Positions 15,370 to 27,221 of a stretch of DNA of 64,000 bases are shown piece by piece; positions within the stretch are counted from its first letter, which is position 1; each line of letters starts with the position of its first letter. The translations under genes and the position numbers were made by a program. The notes below the pieces were generated by a model. That model saw only the letters and a program-made list of their open reading frames with translations. It was not told the DNA's origin and made no database searches. The stretch is from Hyaloscypha bicolor E. Its lineage: Eukaryota > Ascomycota > Leotiomycetes > Helotiales > Hyaloscyphaceae. The stretch lies in assembly GCF_002865645.1 (NCBI RefSeq), contig NW_020194512.1:3265183-3329182 (forward strand). Direction: 5' to 3'.

Positions 15370-15608
15370 TTAGATATAGAGAAATGGGTCGAATATAGAT
15401 AGAGCGGAAAATAGATATATGGGATAGGAGGGATTTATAAGAGGGGAAGTTATATATAAAAGGCTATAGCCTTTAGTATATAACCAAAAACCTTAGAAGT
15501 AATATAGATATATAGAATGTTTGGAAATCTGGCGCTAGGCCGGATTAGGGAATTTGTATATAATCGAAAGGAAATACTGTTTTTTTATATTTTTTAGAGA
15601 GTTTCTAG

Positions 15609-15893
15609 TATTAGTATAGCTGTTTCTTTAGGAGTTACGGGATACGGGACACGGGATATAAGTAATGAAATATGGGTAATGGGATATAGGATACGGGACA
15701 TGGTTATATAACCTCGCATCCCATTAGTAACTCGACTAGTAGACTAGACCCCTTTAGGCTTAGCAGATTTAGGGATCGCATATTAATACTACGATATTGC
15801 AATCCCTACTTCTGAATAATAACTTTACTAACTATATATAAATAGTATTCTATGACTTATATAATAGTATTATATATTACTAGTAAACTAATA
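15609..15893 (+). repeat. 3' LTR of copia element 1
   Basis: This LTR matches 9527-9811 in length and order and is followed by the right target duplication ATTAT (15894-15898). The segment just upstream (15480-15600) is shared with element 2 in reverse (38440-38590), so it belongs to the internal 3' region of the family. Confidence 0.88.
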
Positions 15894-15898
15894 ATTAT

Positions 15899-17400
15899 AA
15901 TATATTCTATAGATTTATATCTAGTTTAAAATATAATAATTTATAAAAAGAATAGATATAAAATAAGTAATTTATAGAAAATATTATATTTAAAATAAAA
16001 ATTTCATTTATAATAGGAAATTTAGAAAGTGAAATTTAAGAAATAAAATATTAATATTTCGAGAGAATTTAATAATTCTAAAGCTTAAAAGTATTAGGAA
16101 TTTAAAAGAAAGTAATTTTTAAAAGAGTTTTATAAAAGTTAAATAAAAATAGAATAAAATAATTAAATAGCTAATTATTTTAATATTTAGTAAAATTAAG
16201 TATTCTTTCTATTTATTTAACCGAATTATAAATAATAGAACTAATAAATATTTCCTTTTTTAATATAATATAATTAGACTTTAATAAAATTAAATATCTT
16301 TTCTATTTATATAATCGAATTATAAATAATAAAATTAATAGTTATTTCTTTTTTAATTTAAATAATAGCTTTATTTCTAATAACTAAATCTTAAATAAAT
16401 ATAATTTAATTCTTTCTAATATATAAATATTAACTAATTAGTACTAGTTTATTAAAAAATATATAATATTATTATATAATTATTATTTATTATTTATATT
16501 TCATTATTTCTAATTACTTTTATATTATATAATTATATTATATAATTATTAATAATTATAGCTATATTAATAAAAAGAAAATCTAATTATATATTTTTTA
16601 AAATTACTTTTAAATTTATTAATCTAAATTTATTTTTATATATTTCTAATAGTAACTTTTATTAATAGCTAGTTTTTCTTAAATTAAATAAATTTAAGTT
16701 CTTTTTATTTTTATTTATATTTTTATTTAAACTTTTTTTTTTGAATTACTTTTTTTTTTACTTTTATTTTTAGTTATTTCTTTTCTTTCTTTTTCTTTTT
16801 TATTTATTAGCTTAGAAAAAAGAATTCAAGTATAGCTTTATTTAATAATTATAAAATTAGAGCTATTTTATTAAAATTAAAGTCTAGTAGCCTTATATAA
16901 GCTCTAGAGCCAGTTTTTAATTTTATTCTAATCTCGATTTGAGATTTATTAGATAAAGCTTTCTTTTTATTTTTATAAATTATTATATTTCTTAATTATA
17001 TTTATAAAGCTTTCTTTTTCCTTTATAAGCTATTTTAAGTTTTACTTTTATTTATTAAACTCTCTTTTATTTCATTTCTCTTTTGTCTTTTTTTAATTAT
17101 AATTATATTATATTTATAAGCTTATATTAATATAATATATAAGTATATAGAAAATATAAATAAATAGGAAATATTTTTAAGAGCTTTTATTTAAGTAATT
17201 CTCTATAATTATAGGCCGGGTTATAAAGTTCAAGCTAAGTCTATATTTACTAGTAGGAACTAGAACTTGAATTATATATTCTAATTACTTATTTATAGCT
17301 TTCGAGTAAAGGAAAATAGCTCTCTTTTATTTTACTTTCCGGATCCGGTTTACTTTCTTATTCCGTTTCCGGTATATATTATATATAAAGAACTAGCCAA
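15899..17400. other. AT-rich RIP-type DNA, unclassified
   Basis: No gene was seen. Short stretches around 15990-16060 resemble the reverse complement of the copia leader (compare 43690-43760), suggesting a further decayed fragment. The rest shows no recognisable element end. Confidence 0.5.
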
Positions 17401-17404
17401 AATC

Positions 17405-17830
17405 TGTAAGAGGCTTTTTTCGATTATAAGAGAAGCAGTATTACTTTTACAGGCTCTCTTAGATCTCTTATAGGCCCTTTCAAGTTTCACTTGCCTTTAC
17501 AAGCCTCTTACTACCTGTATTTTTGCTTGTAAACCTTTCCCTTTCCTCCTGCAAACCCTTCCAAGCCTTATTCCCGCTTATAGAGCCCTCCCCTTCCTCC
17601 TGTAAACCCTCCCAAGCCTTACTTGTACCTGCAAAGCTCCCTCCCTCTTATAGGCCCTCTCAAGCCTTATTCTTATCCGGAAACCTTCCTTAGCTATACT
17701 ATAAGCCCATAGAACTCTCTTCCTCGTCCGTTAGGCTCTTCCAGCTCTTTTTCCGGCCTGTATCCTCTCTTTCCTTCCCTTACAAGCTCTCTCCTATATC
17801 TATAGAACTTTCCTGCAAGTCCGTATAGCC
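17405..17830. repeat. Degenerate C-rich minisatellite-like array
   Basis: A block much richer in C than its surroundings is built from imperfect, irregularly spaced copies of CCTGTAAACCCTCCCAAGCC and CTTATAGGCCCTCTCAAGCC. Spacing is roughly 30-60 bp. At least six recognisable copies occur between 17450 and 17680 and fainter ones follow to 17830. No open frame is maintained. The strong strand asymmetry (C-rich plus strand) is striking. Confidence 0.6.
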
Positions 17831-20800
17831 TATCTATTACTAATACAGACCCTTCTAATACTTCTCTTCCTTTTGAAAGCTCTCAATTTACTTATATATT
17901 ATATTCTAGCCCTCTATAAATTTCTCTTATATCTACTACTTTTATATATTTAACTATCCCTTCTTTATTTTCTCTTCCTATATCCGTATCTATTAAGCCT
18001 TCTCTACTATCTATTATACCTATATAAACTATTATATTTATTTCTTTTTTAAAACCGGCTTATCTTTCTTCTTATAATATTCGTTATATTAATAGATATA
18101 GTATAGAGAATATATTAAGGCCCGAAAATTAGATTAATCTAAAGAATAATCTATAATTGGCCGGAAAGACTTATTCTTAGAATAATAGAAGTATTTAAAA
18201 GAAAAGAAGAGATTTTATTATACTTTTTCGTATTATTTATAGTTTAGGTAAAGCGTATTTAAGGTAAATTAGTAGGCCTGGTATAAAAAGTAGAAAATAG
18301 ATATAGGTAAAAAAATAAAATATATATACTTGTATTTATCTATTATAAAAGATTATATATTTTAAGCTTTAGTATTCTTATATAAGTTCAGATATATCCT
18401 TAAGCTTTAATATTCTTATATAAACAGAAACTAGTTATATAATAGTATTTGTATTATATAAAAGATAATTTAATATTATATAAATATATAAAATAATTAT
18501 ATTAATTATATTAAAAATAATATTTTTTTCTTTTTTATTAATTAATTTTATTTTAAAAGACTTAATTAAAAATACTTTTTAATTATTATTTTATATTACT
18601 TATAATAGGCTTTTATTTTATTAGTTAAATAAATAAGATAGCTCTAAATAAAAAGGGCTTCTAGGTCTTTTATTTAACTAGTTTAGATATTAGACTTTTA
18701 TATTCTTAATTTTAATTAGTTAATTATTAATTATTTATAACTAGAAATAATATTCTTTATATAATTTTTTTTATATTTTTCTATTATTTCTTTTATAAAT
18801 TTAATTATAATAATAGTTTTGAGATACTTTTTTTTAATCTAATTTTAATCTTTTTAATCTTTTTAATCTTTTTAATCTTTTATTTCTAAAATTAAGTAAT
18901 TAAAATTATTTAAGAATTTATATAAAGGAATTAACTTTTATAAGTTATAAAAAGCAAAATTTATTTATTTAAATAATTCTTTAATTATAAATTTCTCTTT
19001 TTTCTAAATATATTCTAAATACAAATATATCTGGCTTATTACTTCTTTAAATAAATATTTAAACTAGTATTAAAATTTTTTTTACTAATTATTATTTTAT
19101 TAATTTCTAGCTTTATTTATAAAATTTTTTTAAATTAAAGATATAAAACTAAATTATTTCTATTAAACTTATTAGAATTCGAGAGATAAGCTTTTAATTA
19201 TCTTATAAAAATAAATTAAAAATATATATAAAATAGAAAAAGTATTTATATTTATAAAAAGTTCGAGATTATTATATATTTATTAATTAATTTAATTTAT
19301 ATAACTAAGTTTATTATTAAACTTATTTATTATATAGCTAGTTCTAATAGCTACTAGAATTATATTATAAAAGCTTCTTATAGCTATTAAAGAGCTTTAT
19401 TTATTATTTTAGCTTTATATAATAAAAAATTCAATAGTTTTTTTTCTTAAGCTGAATTTAGAAAAACCCAAATAATTTCTAATATTAACTAATTAAATTA
19501 GTATTCTGGCTTTTATATATAATTTCAGATATTTTCTATTACTAGCTTTTATATATTCTAAAATATTACTAAAGTATTAACTTTATATATAGTTTTAAAT
19601 ATAGTTTATTTCTGGCTTTATTTATTTAAGCTTTATTTTCTATATATAGATTCAAGTATTTCTTATTTCTAATTTTATATATATATAATTTTAGTTAGTA
19701 AAAATAGAAGAAAACGAATTCTAATATTATAAACCGGGCTTTTATATAAAGAAAACTAGTAGTTTAATTAATTAAATAGAATTCTCTAAAGAAAAAATAA
19801 AAATAAAAATAAAAAAGCAGAACTATATTCTTTAAAATATTTGAGTTTTCTAAATAATATATAATTACTTTATTAATTTAAAGAAATATATTATATAATA
19901 AAGGCTCTAGCCTTTATTATATAATCTAATATAGGCTTTTAGCTAAATATATAAATCGGGTTTTAACTTATTATATTTATTTTTTATTTATAAAAGTCGG
20001 ATTTAATATTATAATTAAAAGAAGTTCTTTTATTTAGTTAAAGAAAGTAAATTAGCTTATAAAAGTATAATAGCTTGTATCTAACCAAAAAAACTATATA
20101 ACTATAGATAATTATATTATATTATATAATAAATAATTAAAAATATAACATTTTATTATTTTAATATTATAAAATTAGTTAATATTACTAATCTAGATAA
20201 TAAAAAATATAAAACTATTTCTCTTTTATTAATTCTACTATTTATATTCTCTTTTATTTCTTCTATTTCCTTATCTAATTTCTTAGATTCTACTAATATT
20301 ACTCTTATATATAATTAATTAAAAGAGTTTCCTTTTATATAATAAACTTATTTTAATATAAGTATTATAAAATTAATAGAAATATTTATAAAGATTATAG
20401 GATTTTTAGTTTATATATAATCGAATTTAGCTTGCTTCTTAATTATCTTATTATAAAGTAATTAGTATTTAATTTAAATAGCTTTAATCTCGTTTTTTAT
20501 AGGTTTGTTTTAGGAATTATAAATTAATATTAGAAGTTTAAAAGACATAATTATATTAATTTCAAGAATTTACTTTCTAGCCTATATCTTTAAATTCTTT
20601 ATTATTATTTTCTTTTCTCTCTCTATTACTTATATAATAACTTTAATTCGTTTTAGAGTCTTTTTTTTCCTAGCTAATTTGGCCTTTATAAGCTATTTCT
20701 TTACTTTTTTTTTTAGCTCTTTCTTTACTATTTTCCTTATTTTAATTTTCTTTTTTACTAGAATATTAGATATATTTATTTATTTTCTTTTTTAGAAATT

Positions 20801-21580
20801 AAGTTATATATTTAGCTTAGCTTTATAATATTTAATTTATGTCTTATAAATATTCTAGATATTTAGTTCTTATAAATTTTCAAGTATTAAATAGTTCTTA
20901 ATTGCCTTAATTATAACTAAATATTTTTTATAAAAGGAAAAGCTTAAAGTATTTAGAATTATATTATTAAGATTATTAAATAATAGAATATATTTATTAT
21001 ATAAAGAAGAAAGTTTTAGAAAAATAAGTAATTAGTATTTATAAATAGAAATAAGAGTAGATATAATAAATTATATATTTTCTATATCTAATTTAGTTTT
21101 TAATTTAAATTCAAACTTTAGAAATTAAAAGCTAATATTTTTTCTTTTCTTTTAATTATACTTCTTGAGTTTTCTCTATATTATTTTAAAATTAATAGGC
21201 CAAATTTTAGTATTTTAAAAGATGTATTTAATTATATAAATAGTAAATATCTTTTTATTTTATTTTAGGAAAATCGCAAAAAAAGTACTAGATATTATAT
21301 TCTGGTTTATATAAGCGAATTATATTTATAATATTAATCTATTAATAGTATTTCTATTTCTTAAAAATATTAATATTATATAATTAAAATAAACAAAATT
21401 AGTAAAAGAAAAATTAAATAATTTATATTTTATTAAATATAACTTTTAAGATAAAATTATTTATTTAATAATAAGTTTTTTTAATAATTAAAAGAATATA
21501 TTATTTTTTATTCGAACTATAATTATTATATTTAATAATATAATTTAATTAAACTATATAAATACCCTTATTTATATATT
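17831..21580. other. AT-rich RIP-type DNA, unclassified
   Basis: No ORF of gene size or clear element terminus was found. A 9-bp tandem repeat (TTTTAATCT, about five copies) lies at 18833-18880. Composition and stop density match decayed transposon DNA. Confidence 0.5.
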
Positions 21581-21584
21581 TAGT

Positions 21585-21685
21585 AATAGAGATTATAATA
21601 ATAGAGATTATAATAATAGAGATTATAATAATAATAATAGAGATTATAATAATAGAGATTATAATAATAGAGATTATAATAATTT
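21585..21685. repeat. 15-bp tandem repeat AATAGAGATTATAAT
   Basis: About six copies of AATAGAGATTATAAT run head to tail, with one 6-bp (ATAATA) expansion in the middle. There are no unique spacers, so this is not a CRISPR array. Confidence 0.88.
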
Positions 21686-22640
21686 TATAATTAATTATAT
21701 TTTTATAAAACTAAAAAACTATAATTATAATTTTAAAAATAATAACTATTAGTAGAATTACTTTATTATTTATAAATATAGATTTAATTATTATAAGAAA
21801 TATATAATCTTCTAGTATTCTAATATATATTTCTTTAATTCTAATTAGAATAACTATTTCTTTTTCTATAAATATATAAATTCGAGCTTTTTTCTTATTT
21901 ATATTATATATTTAATTATTATAATATATATTAGTTTCTTTAAATATCGAATAATATTCGGGTTGAAACTAATTATAAAGGTTTTATTTAATATAAAAAT
22001 TAATATAATAGCTTATAATAGGCTTTATTCTAATTATATAAAGTTCTAGAATACTTTTTTAGTTATTAAAAGAACTATTTTTAAAAGAGACTTATTTTAT
22101 TATTCTCTATTTATATCTATATTATATAGTTATATATTATTTATTTTATAATTTCTTTTCTTTTATTAATTATATATAATACTATATACTAAATTAATAC
22201 CTTATATTAATTAGAATATATAATCTTATTCTAGCCTTTTTATTATATTTTCTCTTTTTTTATTCTCTTTCGTTTTCTTTATTATACTTTTTATATAGTA
22301 TTTTTGCTTTTAATACTATTTATATATATATAATAATTATAGAACTTTTCTCTGGATTTTCTTTTAGGAATTAGATAGTTTTATAAAACTTATTCTTTTC
22401 TAATATATTATATAAAAATATATTTATAAATAAAATAATTAAATTAAATAAATTTTATAGACTAGTAATATATAAATTAATTGATTTTTATTATAGGAAT
22501 TATATATAGATTCTAAATTTATATATTTTAATATAGGCTATTTTACTTTTATAAGCTAATTTGCTTTTTCTAATTAAAGAAAAGAGCTTTTTTTTAGTTA
22601 TAATATTAAATCCGACTATTATTTTATCTAAGCTACTTAT
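21686..22640. other. AT-rich DNA with a repeat shared with 53670
   Basis: No gene was seen. The stretch about 22535-22620 is closely similar to 53670-53765 in the same orientation, so both derive from one dispersed repeat family. The 53-kb copy keeps slightly more C and G. Confidence 0.55.
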
Positions 22641-22742
22641 AAGTAATATAAGTAATATAAGTAATATAAGTAATATAAGTAATATAAGTAATATAAGTAA
22701 TATAAGTAATATAAGTAATATAAGTAATATAAGTAATATATA
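22641..22742. repeat. 9-bp tandem repeat AAGTAATAT, about 11 copies
   Basis: Eleven perfect copies of AAGTAATAT run head to tail. Read as protein this gives an artefactual Ser-Asn-Ile repeat, which is not a gene. The perfection implies expansion after RIP. Confidence 0.92.
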
Positions 22743-23437
22743 ATAAGCTAATTTAATTAAATAAGTCTCTTACCTAGTACTACTTTAGTAATATATCTTA
22801 ATTTAATTAAGTAATAATATTATTTAATACTATTTTAATAATATATTTTTATTTAATTAAATAATAATATTATTTAGTAAATAAACTAAAAGTTAAAAAA
22901 AATCAAGATTTTAAAGAAAGTAATTAGTTTATTATTATAGAAAACTATTATTTAGCTAGTTTTATATAAGCCCTAGCTTACCTTTATTATTTAATTATTA
23001 CTTATAATAACTTATATTATTTCTTTAGAATATTATATTACTTATAAATAGTTCTTTAATATATTAAATATATATAAAAATAATTATAAGAGTAATAATT
23101 AAAGACATACAAGTAATTATATATTTTTATAAAAAGTTCTAATATTTTAAAGGCTTTTTAATTATTTTTCTAGTTATAAAGAATTCTTATATTTTAAAGG
23201 TTTTAGTTCTTTAGCTTCTAATTTATAGCTCTTATATTAGTAATATATAAGTTATAATAGTTCTAGAGATATTATAAAGGCTTTACCTTACTTATTAAGC
23301 CTTGCTACTACTTAATTAAGCAATATAGTAGCGCTAGGCCCGGGCCGCCCCAGAGCCTTACTAAATTAGGCTAGCCTGTTACATATAATATTACCTGTAG
23401 TATTACGTATATATTACTCTACTCATTTCCCACACTG
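22743..23437 (-). mobile_element. hAT-type non-autonomous element, copy A (distal end unresolved)
   Basis: The right edge at 23437 is clear. The reverse complement starts CAGTGTGGGAAATGAGTAGA, nearly identical to the left end of copy B at 57876. Inside it, 23290-23395 is the reverse complement of the GC-rich core found in copies B (about 58050-58150) and C (about 62640-62740). The left edge is not resolved. Copy B is 754 bp, so a similar length would end near 22690-22900, and the start given here is nominal. The element end coincides with the left border of gene island 1. Confidence 0.65.
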
Positions 23438-23917
23438 AGCTCCTGGAAAATGATGCCGCATTCAAGCAATTGTGAGAATTTGGAGGTGCTTTACGGCAAG
23501 CTGAAGCTTGTCGAAATTTGGGGGAGATTGAAGGGTTGTACTATCCCCCCCCTTGAATACTTACAGTGGGTCCTGGGATAACACCACTCCTGCACTGACC
23601 AACTCAAGGGTGTATGGCCAATAGCGATCCTGGAGAGCACCTGATATTTCCTAGTTGGGGGTTATAAACGAGGTTTCAGGGTGGCGTTACTAAAGGACCC
23701 ACTGTAAGTATTCAAGGGGGGGTAGTAATTGCGGACGAGGGTGAGGTCAGAAGTTCATGCAGAAAAGCGGGCCAGTCCCAAGTTTTTTTTTGGGAATGAA
23801 ACATTTTTGGCTCACTTTTTGCTTGATGGTATTCTTGAGATTGTCTGGGGTACAGAGGCGGGGCTTGGTTCGTGAAGAGAGGAAAGTTTTTCGAGTTAGG
23901 TTCGCTCAATTGTGCAT
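23438..23917. other. Intergenic, 3' flank of the kinase-ankyrin gene
   Basis: This is ordinary-composition DNA between the hAT terminus and the stop of the kinase-ankyrin gene. It contains the 185-bp TA-flanked MITE at 23541-23725. The remainder probably includes the 3' UTR of the gene. No convincing ORF was found. Confidence 0.5.
23541..23725. mobile_element. MITE with ~33-bp terminal inverted repeats and TA duplication (Tc1/mariner type)
   Basis: The left end reads CTAT, then eight C, then TTGAATACTTACAGTGGG. The right end is its reverse complement, with a seven-base G run and one small indel. The inverted repeats extend about 33 bp, ending in GTCCT. TA flanks both sides (23539-23540 and 23726-23727), the usual Tc1/mariner target. 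The 185 bp between contain no ORF. The element is not RIP-mutated, unlike the flanking repeats, so it probably spread as a short sequence below the length RIP detects. Confidence 0.85.
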
Positions 23918-26900
23918 TCATGCTGCCTGAGGGGTCGTTTTCCCTCCAGCTCCGCTCAGCATTTGTATTATGTCGTTGCTCACTCCCACTATACGATTGT
24001 ATTCTTCAACAGACCATTCCCGATGAAGAGACATGTTACGTTCTCGTAATGCTTTCGCCGCCAACACCGAATCCAAAGGTGTCTCATACCATACTGTCGA
24101 TTTTATTCTCGTCATTGGCAAATAGATGAAAAACTCGTGAAGGGCATTCACCGGTGCATTCTGCCGCAATAAAGCCTCTGTACAACGAGGCATGTTCCGC
24201 TTTGCAAAGTGATGGAGCAAAGTCTCCCCCCACAAATTCCCTACATCTACCACTCTCCGCTTCTTCTCTTCATCAGGAGAGGAAAATACATAAATCTCCA
24301 AAAGTCGGGCAACTCGTTCGTCTCCATTCCTGTCATAAATGGATCTCTCGTATGAGTAGTCTGAGCGTGCTAGCATTCCAAAGAAATTAGTGCCTGTACC
24401 AACCATAGGTGAGCCGTAAACTCGCTCATCTATATCCGCGCCAGCGGAGAGAAAGAATTCTACGGTGTCGAGTAGCCCATAACTAGCACCTCTCAGGATA
24501 GGCGCTGAACCTCTGGAGTCACGATGGTTGACATCTGCGCCATATGAAACGAGAAGCTTCGCACACTCCAAGGAAGATGTCGGATCTTGTGGTAGACAAT
24601 GAAGGGCCGCTTCGCCCAGATTATTCTCTGCCGATACGCTTGCTCCAGCTGCCAGCAAGACCCTGGTAACCTTTGGGTCGCGTATGAGATGAGCGAGCAT
24701 GAGTGGTGTATATCTTCTTGATTCGGGATCTGATGGAGTGGTAAGTCTCTCCAGGTCCCCACCTAATGCCTTGATAGCACCCATTACACGATTGAGCTTC
24801 TCATCTGAATTATCCCCGCGTCCTCCAAAAGATAAGATGTTGAATGCATTCCCATCTCTTGTCCGCCCTATCGGCTCGCTGCATAGTCGATGCAGCGCGG
24901 TGAAGCCTTCTTCGTCAGCGGCATTGATATCAACTTGCTTTGAAAGCGAAAGCAAAACCTCAAAGATGAAAGTATCGTGCTGTGTTGCAGCCAAGTCTAA
25001 AGGAGACAAGCCTTGTGTGGGTATTTGTGGGGTCGAAAAGGGCCTCAGATCTGGGGAGTCGAATCTGTCCAGTACTCGAACGCGGTCATCGTGGCTATAT
25101 GGATCACATCCATCTCGCAAAAACAAATTGGCTCCGCTTTGAATAAGCACTCGTATGGTTTCATGACTGAAGGTTGCGACTGCCCAATGTAGCGGAGTTC
25201 CCGTCCGTAGAAGAAATGGGTAGTGAAGGAAAGGTACTGGATGCGAGGCTACCGCGTCGATATCTGCTTCGCACTGAATGAGTCGTCTTGCTACTTCCAT
25301 CTGGTGTTCTTCGTCGAAGGAAAAGAGCCAGTGAAGACACGTAATCCCAAATCTCGTGCATTTGATGGAAGCGCTAGCTCCATGATCCAATAGCATACTA
25401 GTGATATCCCAAGATCCCCGCGCACAAGCCAGATATAACGGGGTCTCTTCATTTTCTGTCATTGAGTCTATCTCGCAATCCTTTTCAGAAGCCAAGTAGC
25501 TTCGTAAGTCTTTAGGCGATCCATACGCTGCCAACCAGTGAATTTTCAAGAATCCTTTGTTCCACGACGTCTGGCCAGGATCTGCCAGCATGTCGACAGT
25601 GCAGTAGATGAAATTGTATCCACCAGTACTTCGAAAGTGCCCAAGGGCACGCGAAATCGCAACTTGACTGCTAGTCTTTAGATGATTCTTGGCAAGAGTA
25701 GAACCGCTAGCAACTGCCCTCTCCAACCACATATCCATATCATCAGTGACTGTTTTAGGGGTCTCTAAGTTAAGAATTCGGTATGCCATCGGCGCAATCG
25801 CTTGAGCGGGCTCATACCCATGGAGCGCAGAAGCTACCAAGACATCTAAAGCTGCCTTCTGAGGATCGGTAATCTGCAGTGGTGCAAGAGTCATGAGCTG
25901 GTACATGGCGAACAGCATGTCGCCAGGAAGACTTAACGGGTCTTTTTTAAACTGGGAGTAAAGATCGACAACGAAATTTGAGTTGAATATAGGCATCTCC
26001 CATGCGAAGGGTCTCTTCCATATTTCAGGAGCTGGAGCTGCACCAATGCCTCTGTTAGGATTTGTCTTCATGAAGTGTCTATGTGCATCGCTGCCAGGAT
26101 TGTCAGAATGTGGAAGCGACCAGAGATCGATAAGGCTTGACTTACAATTTCTTGTAGCCTTCTGTCATACTTTCAAACAAGTCTTCTAGCTCCCTTGGCC
26201 TCTTCCCTGTTTCATCCAGCAGATTGAAAATAATACTTGGAAGAGGCGAGCTGGCATGCAGACCAATGGCGTCTCTTGAATCCTCGATCTGCTTGCAGGC
26301 CATCGCCTTTCGATTCTCCTTTTCTGAGCGAGGCGGACATTTGCCAGCATACAAGAGCATGCTCCACACGAGTAACCCAAACGAATAGCTATCACATAAA
26401 GGCATGTCCTCTGGTATCAAAACATTCCCAAGTTCGACCTCTGGCGCTTGCCATCCAAACGTACCCCCCAGACGTGCATCTGTCTGCATAGTATCAATAG
26501 AAAGTCCAAAGTCAGCCAGCTTTGCTACCATACGATTCTCTCGACGGTACAACAATGTATTTCCTGATTTCAAATCGCCATGAATGAGCTTACAGTCATG
26601 CAAAGCATCCAAACCCGCCGCAACATCACGACACATCCAGAACTTCTCTGACAACAAAACGTCTCTCCCCTCGTCTACAAGGTAAGCCCCAAGATCACAG
26701 TCTGCCAGTTCCATCACCAGTTCAAACGGGGAATGAAATCCCAAGGAGTCGAATGACCACGCAAACGGATGCGCGATGTTAGGATGTCCCAGCAAAGCCG
26801 AGTCCCTCGCAGACAGGACCTCAAGCAACACATGTTCAAGATGCCGAGTAACTCTTGGATCCGCATGATTCAATCTCACATTTGAATCTAGAGGCACTTT

Positions 26901-27221
26901 AGGTTGTTTTGTTGCAACTACTCTAGTTCGAAAACCATCGTTGGGATCATTCCATGCGTGGGTTTGCTTGTAGACAGCGAACTGACTGCCGCCTCCGAGG
27001 AATTTTTTGTCGCCCAGGAGAATGACGGGTCCAGGAAGGCCGCTGCGTTTTAGAATGTTGACGAATGTTGCTAATTTTGTTGTTTGGTTGTTCTGCGATG
27101 TAGAAGTTGTGGAGCGAGTGTCCTGGGGCTGTCGAGATGGTCGTATGCTCGAAAAATCGAGAAGTGAAGAGGCATCGTTTGATGCGATACTATATTCTGG
27201 GACAATGACTCTGTTGCTCAT
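23918..27221 (-). CDS. Protein kinase-ankyrin repeat fusion protein (two exons)
   Basis: Exons on the minus strand are 27221-26146 and 26090-23918. The 55-nt intron has donor GTAAGT, branch CTGAC and acceptor GGCAG, and the phase is kept (TT|C), giving 1082 aa. Residues 60-355 form a Ser/Thr-type kinase: glycine loop LGGGSQFAVYK (75-85), VVATK with Lys105, catalytic loop HGDLKSGN (214-221), DFG (237-239) and APE (259-261). It has HGD instead of HRD but looks active. About 430-500 looks Sel1/TPR-like. From about 535 to 1045 there are at least seven ankyrin repeats (TPLHWA, TALHRL, LLVSYGADVN and similar). There is no signal peptide or membrane segment, so it is probably cytosolic. The gene is divergent from the caspase-like gene at 27728. 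The substrate is unknown. Kinase and ankyrin calls are firm; the fusion rests on splice reading. Confidence 0.88.

Larger units (their letters stand above)
9527..15893 (+). mobile_element. Complete Ty1/copia LTR retrotransposon, moderately RIP-mutated
   Basis: Two LTRs of equal length (9527-9811 and 15609-15893, 285 bp each) flank about 5.8 kb of internal sequence. ATTAT is duplicated on both sides (9522-9526 and 15894-15898). The LTR ends read TATTAGT and ACTAATA, consistent with TG...CA ends after RIP. Internal order fits copia: a gag-like start near 10500, a zinc-knuckle-like stretch near 11800, a GAG-pre-integrase-like stretch near 12740, then integrase, reverse transcriptase and RNase H. 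The C-terminal RNase H is legible in one frame (14860-15369). No intact ORF remains, so the element should be non-autonomous. It is less decayed than the surrounding copies. Confidence 0.88.

Noticed and set aside
21585..21685. CRISPR-like repeat array
   Set aside because: The direct repeats have no unique spacers and the genome is a eukaryote's; it is a simple tandem repeat.
22561..22743. 60-codon open frame with Ser-Asn-Ile repeats
   Set aside because: It is a translation of the 9-bp AAGTAATAT tandem array and starts at a TTG codon.
24699..25142. 147-codon plus-strand frame
   Set aside because: Shadow of the ankyrin exon on the opposite strand.
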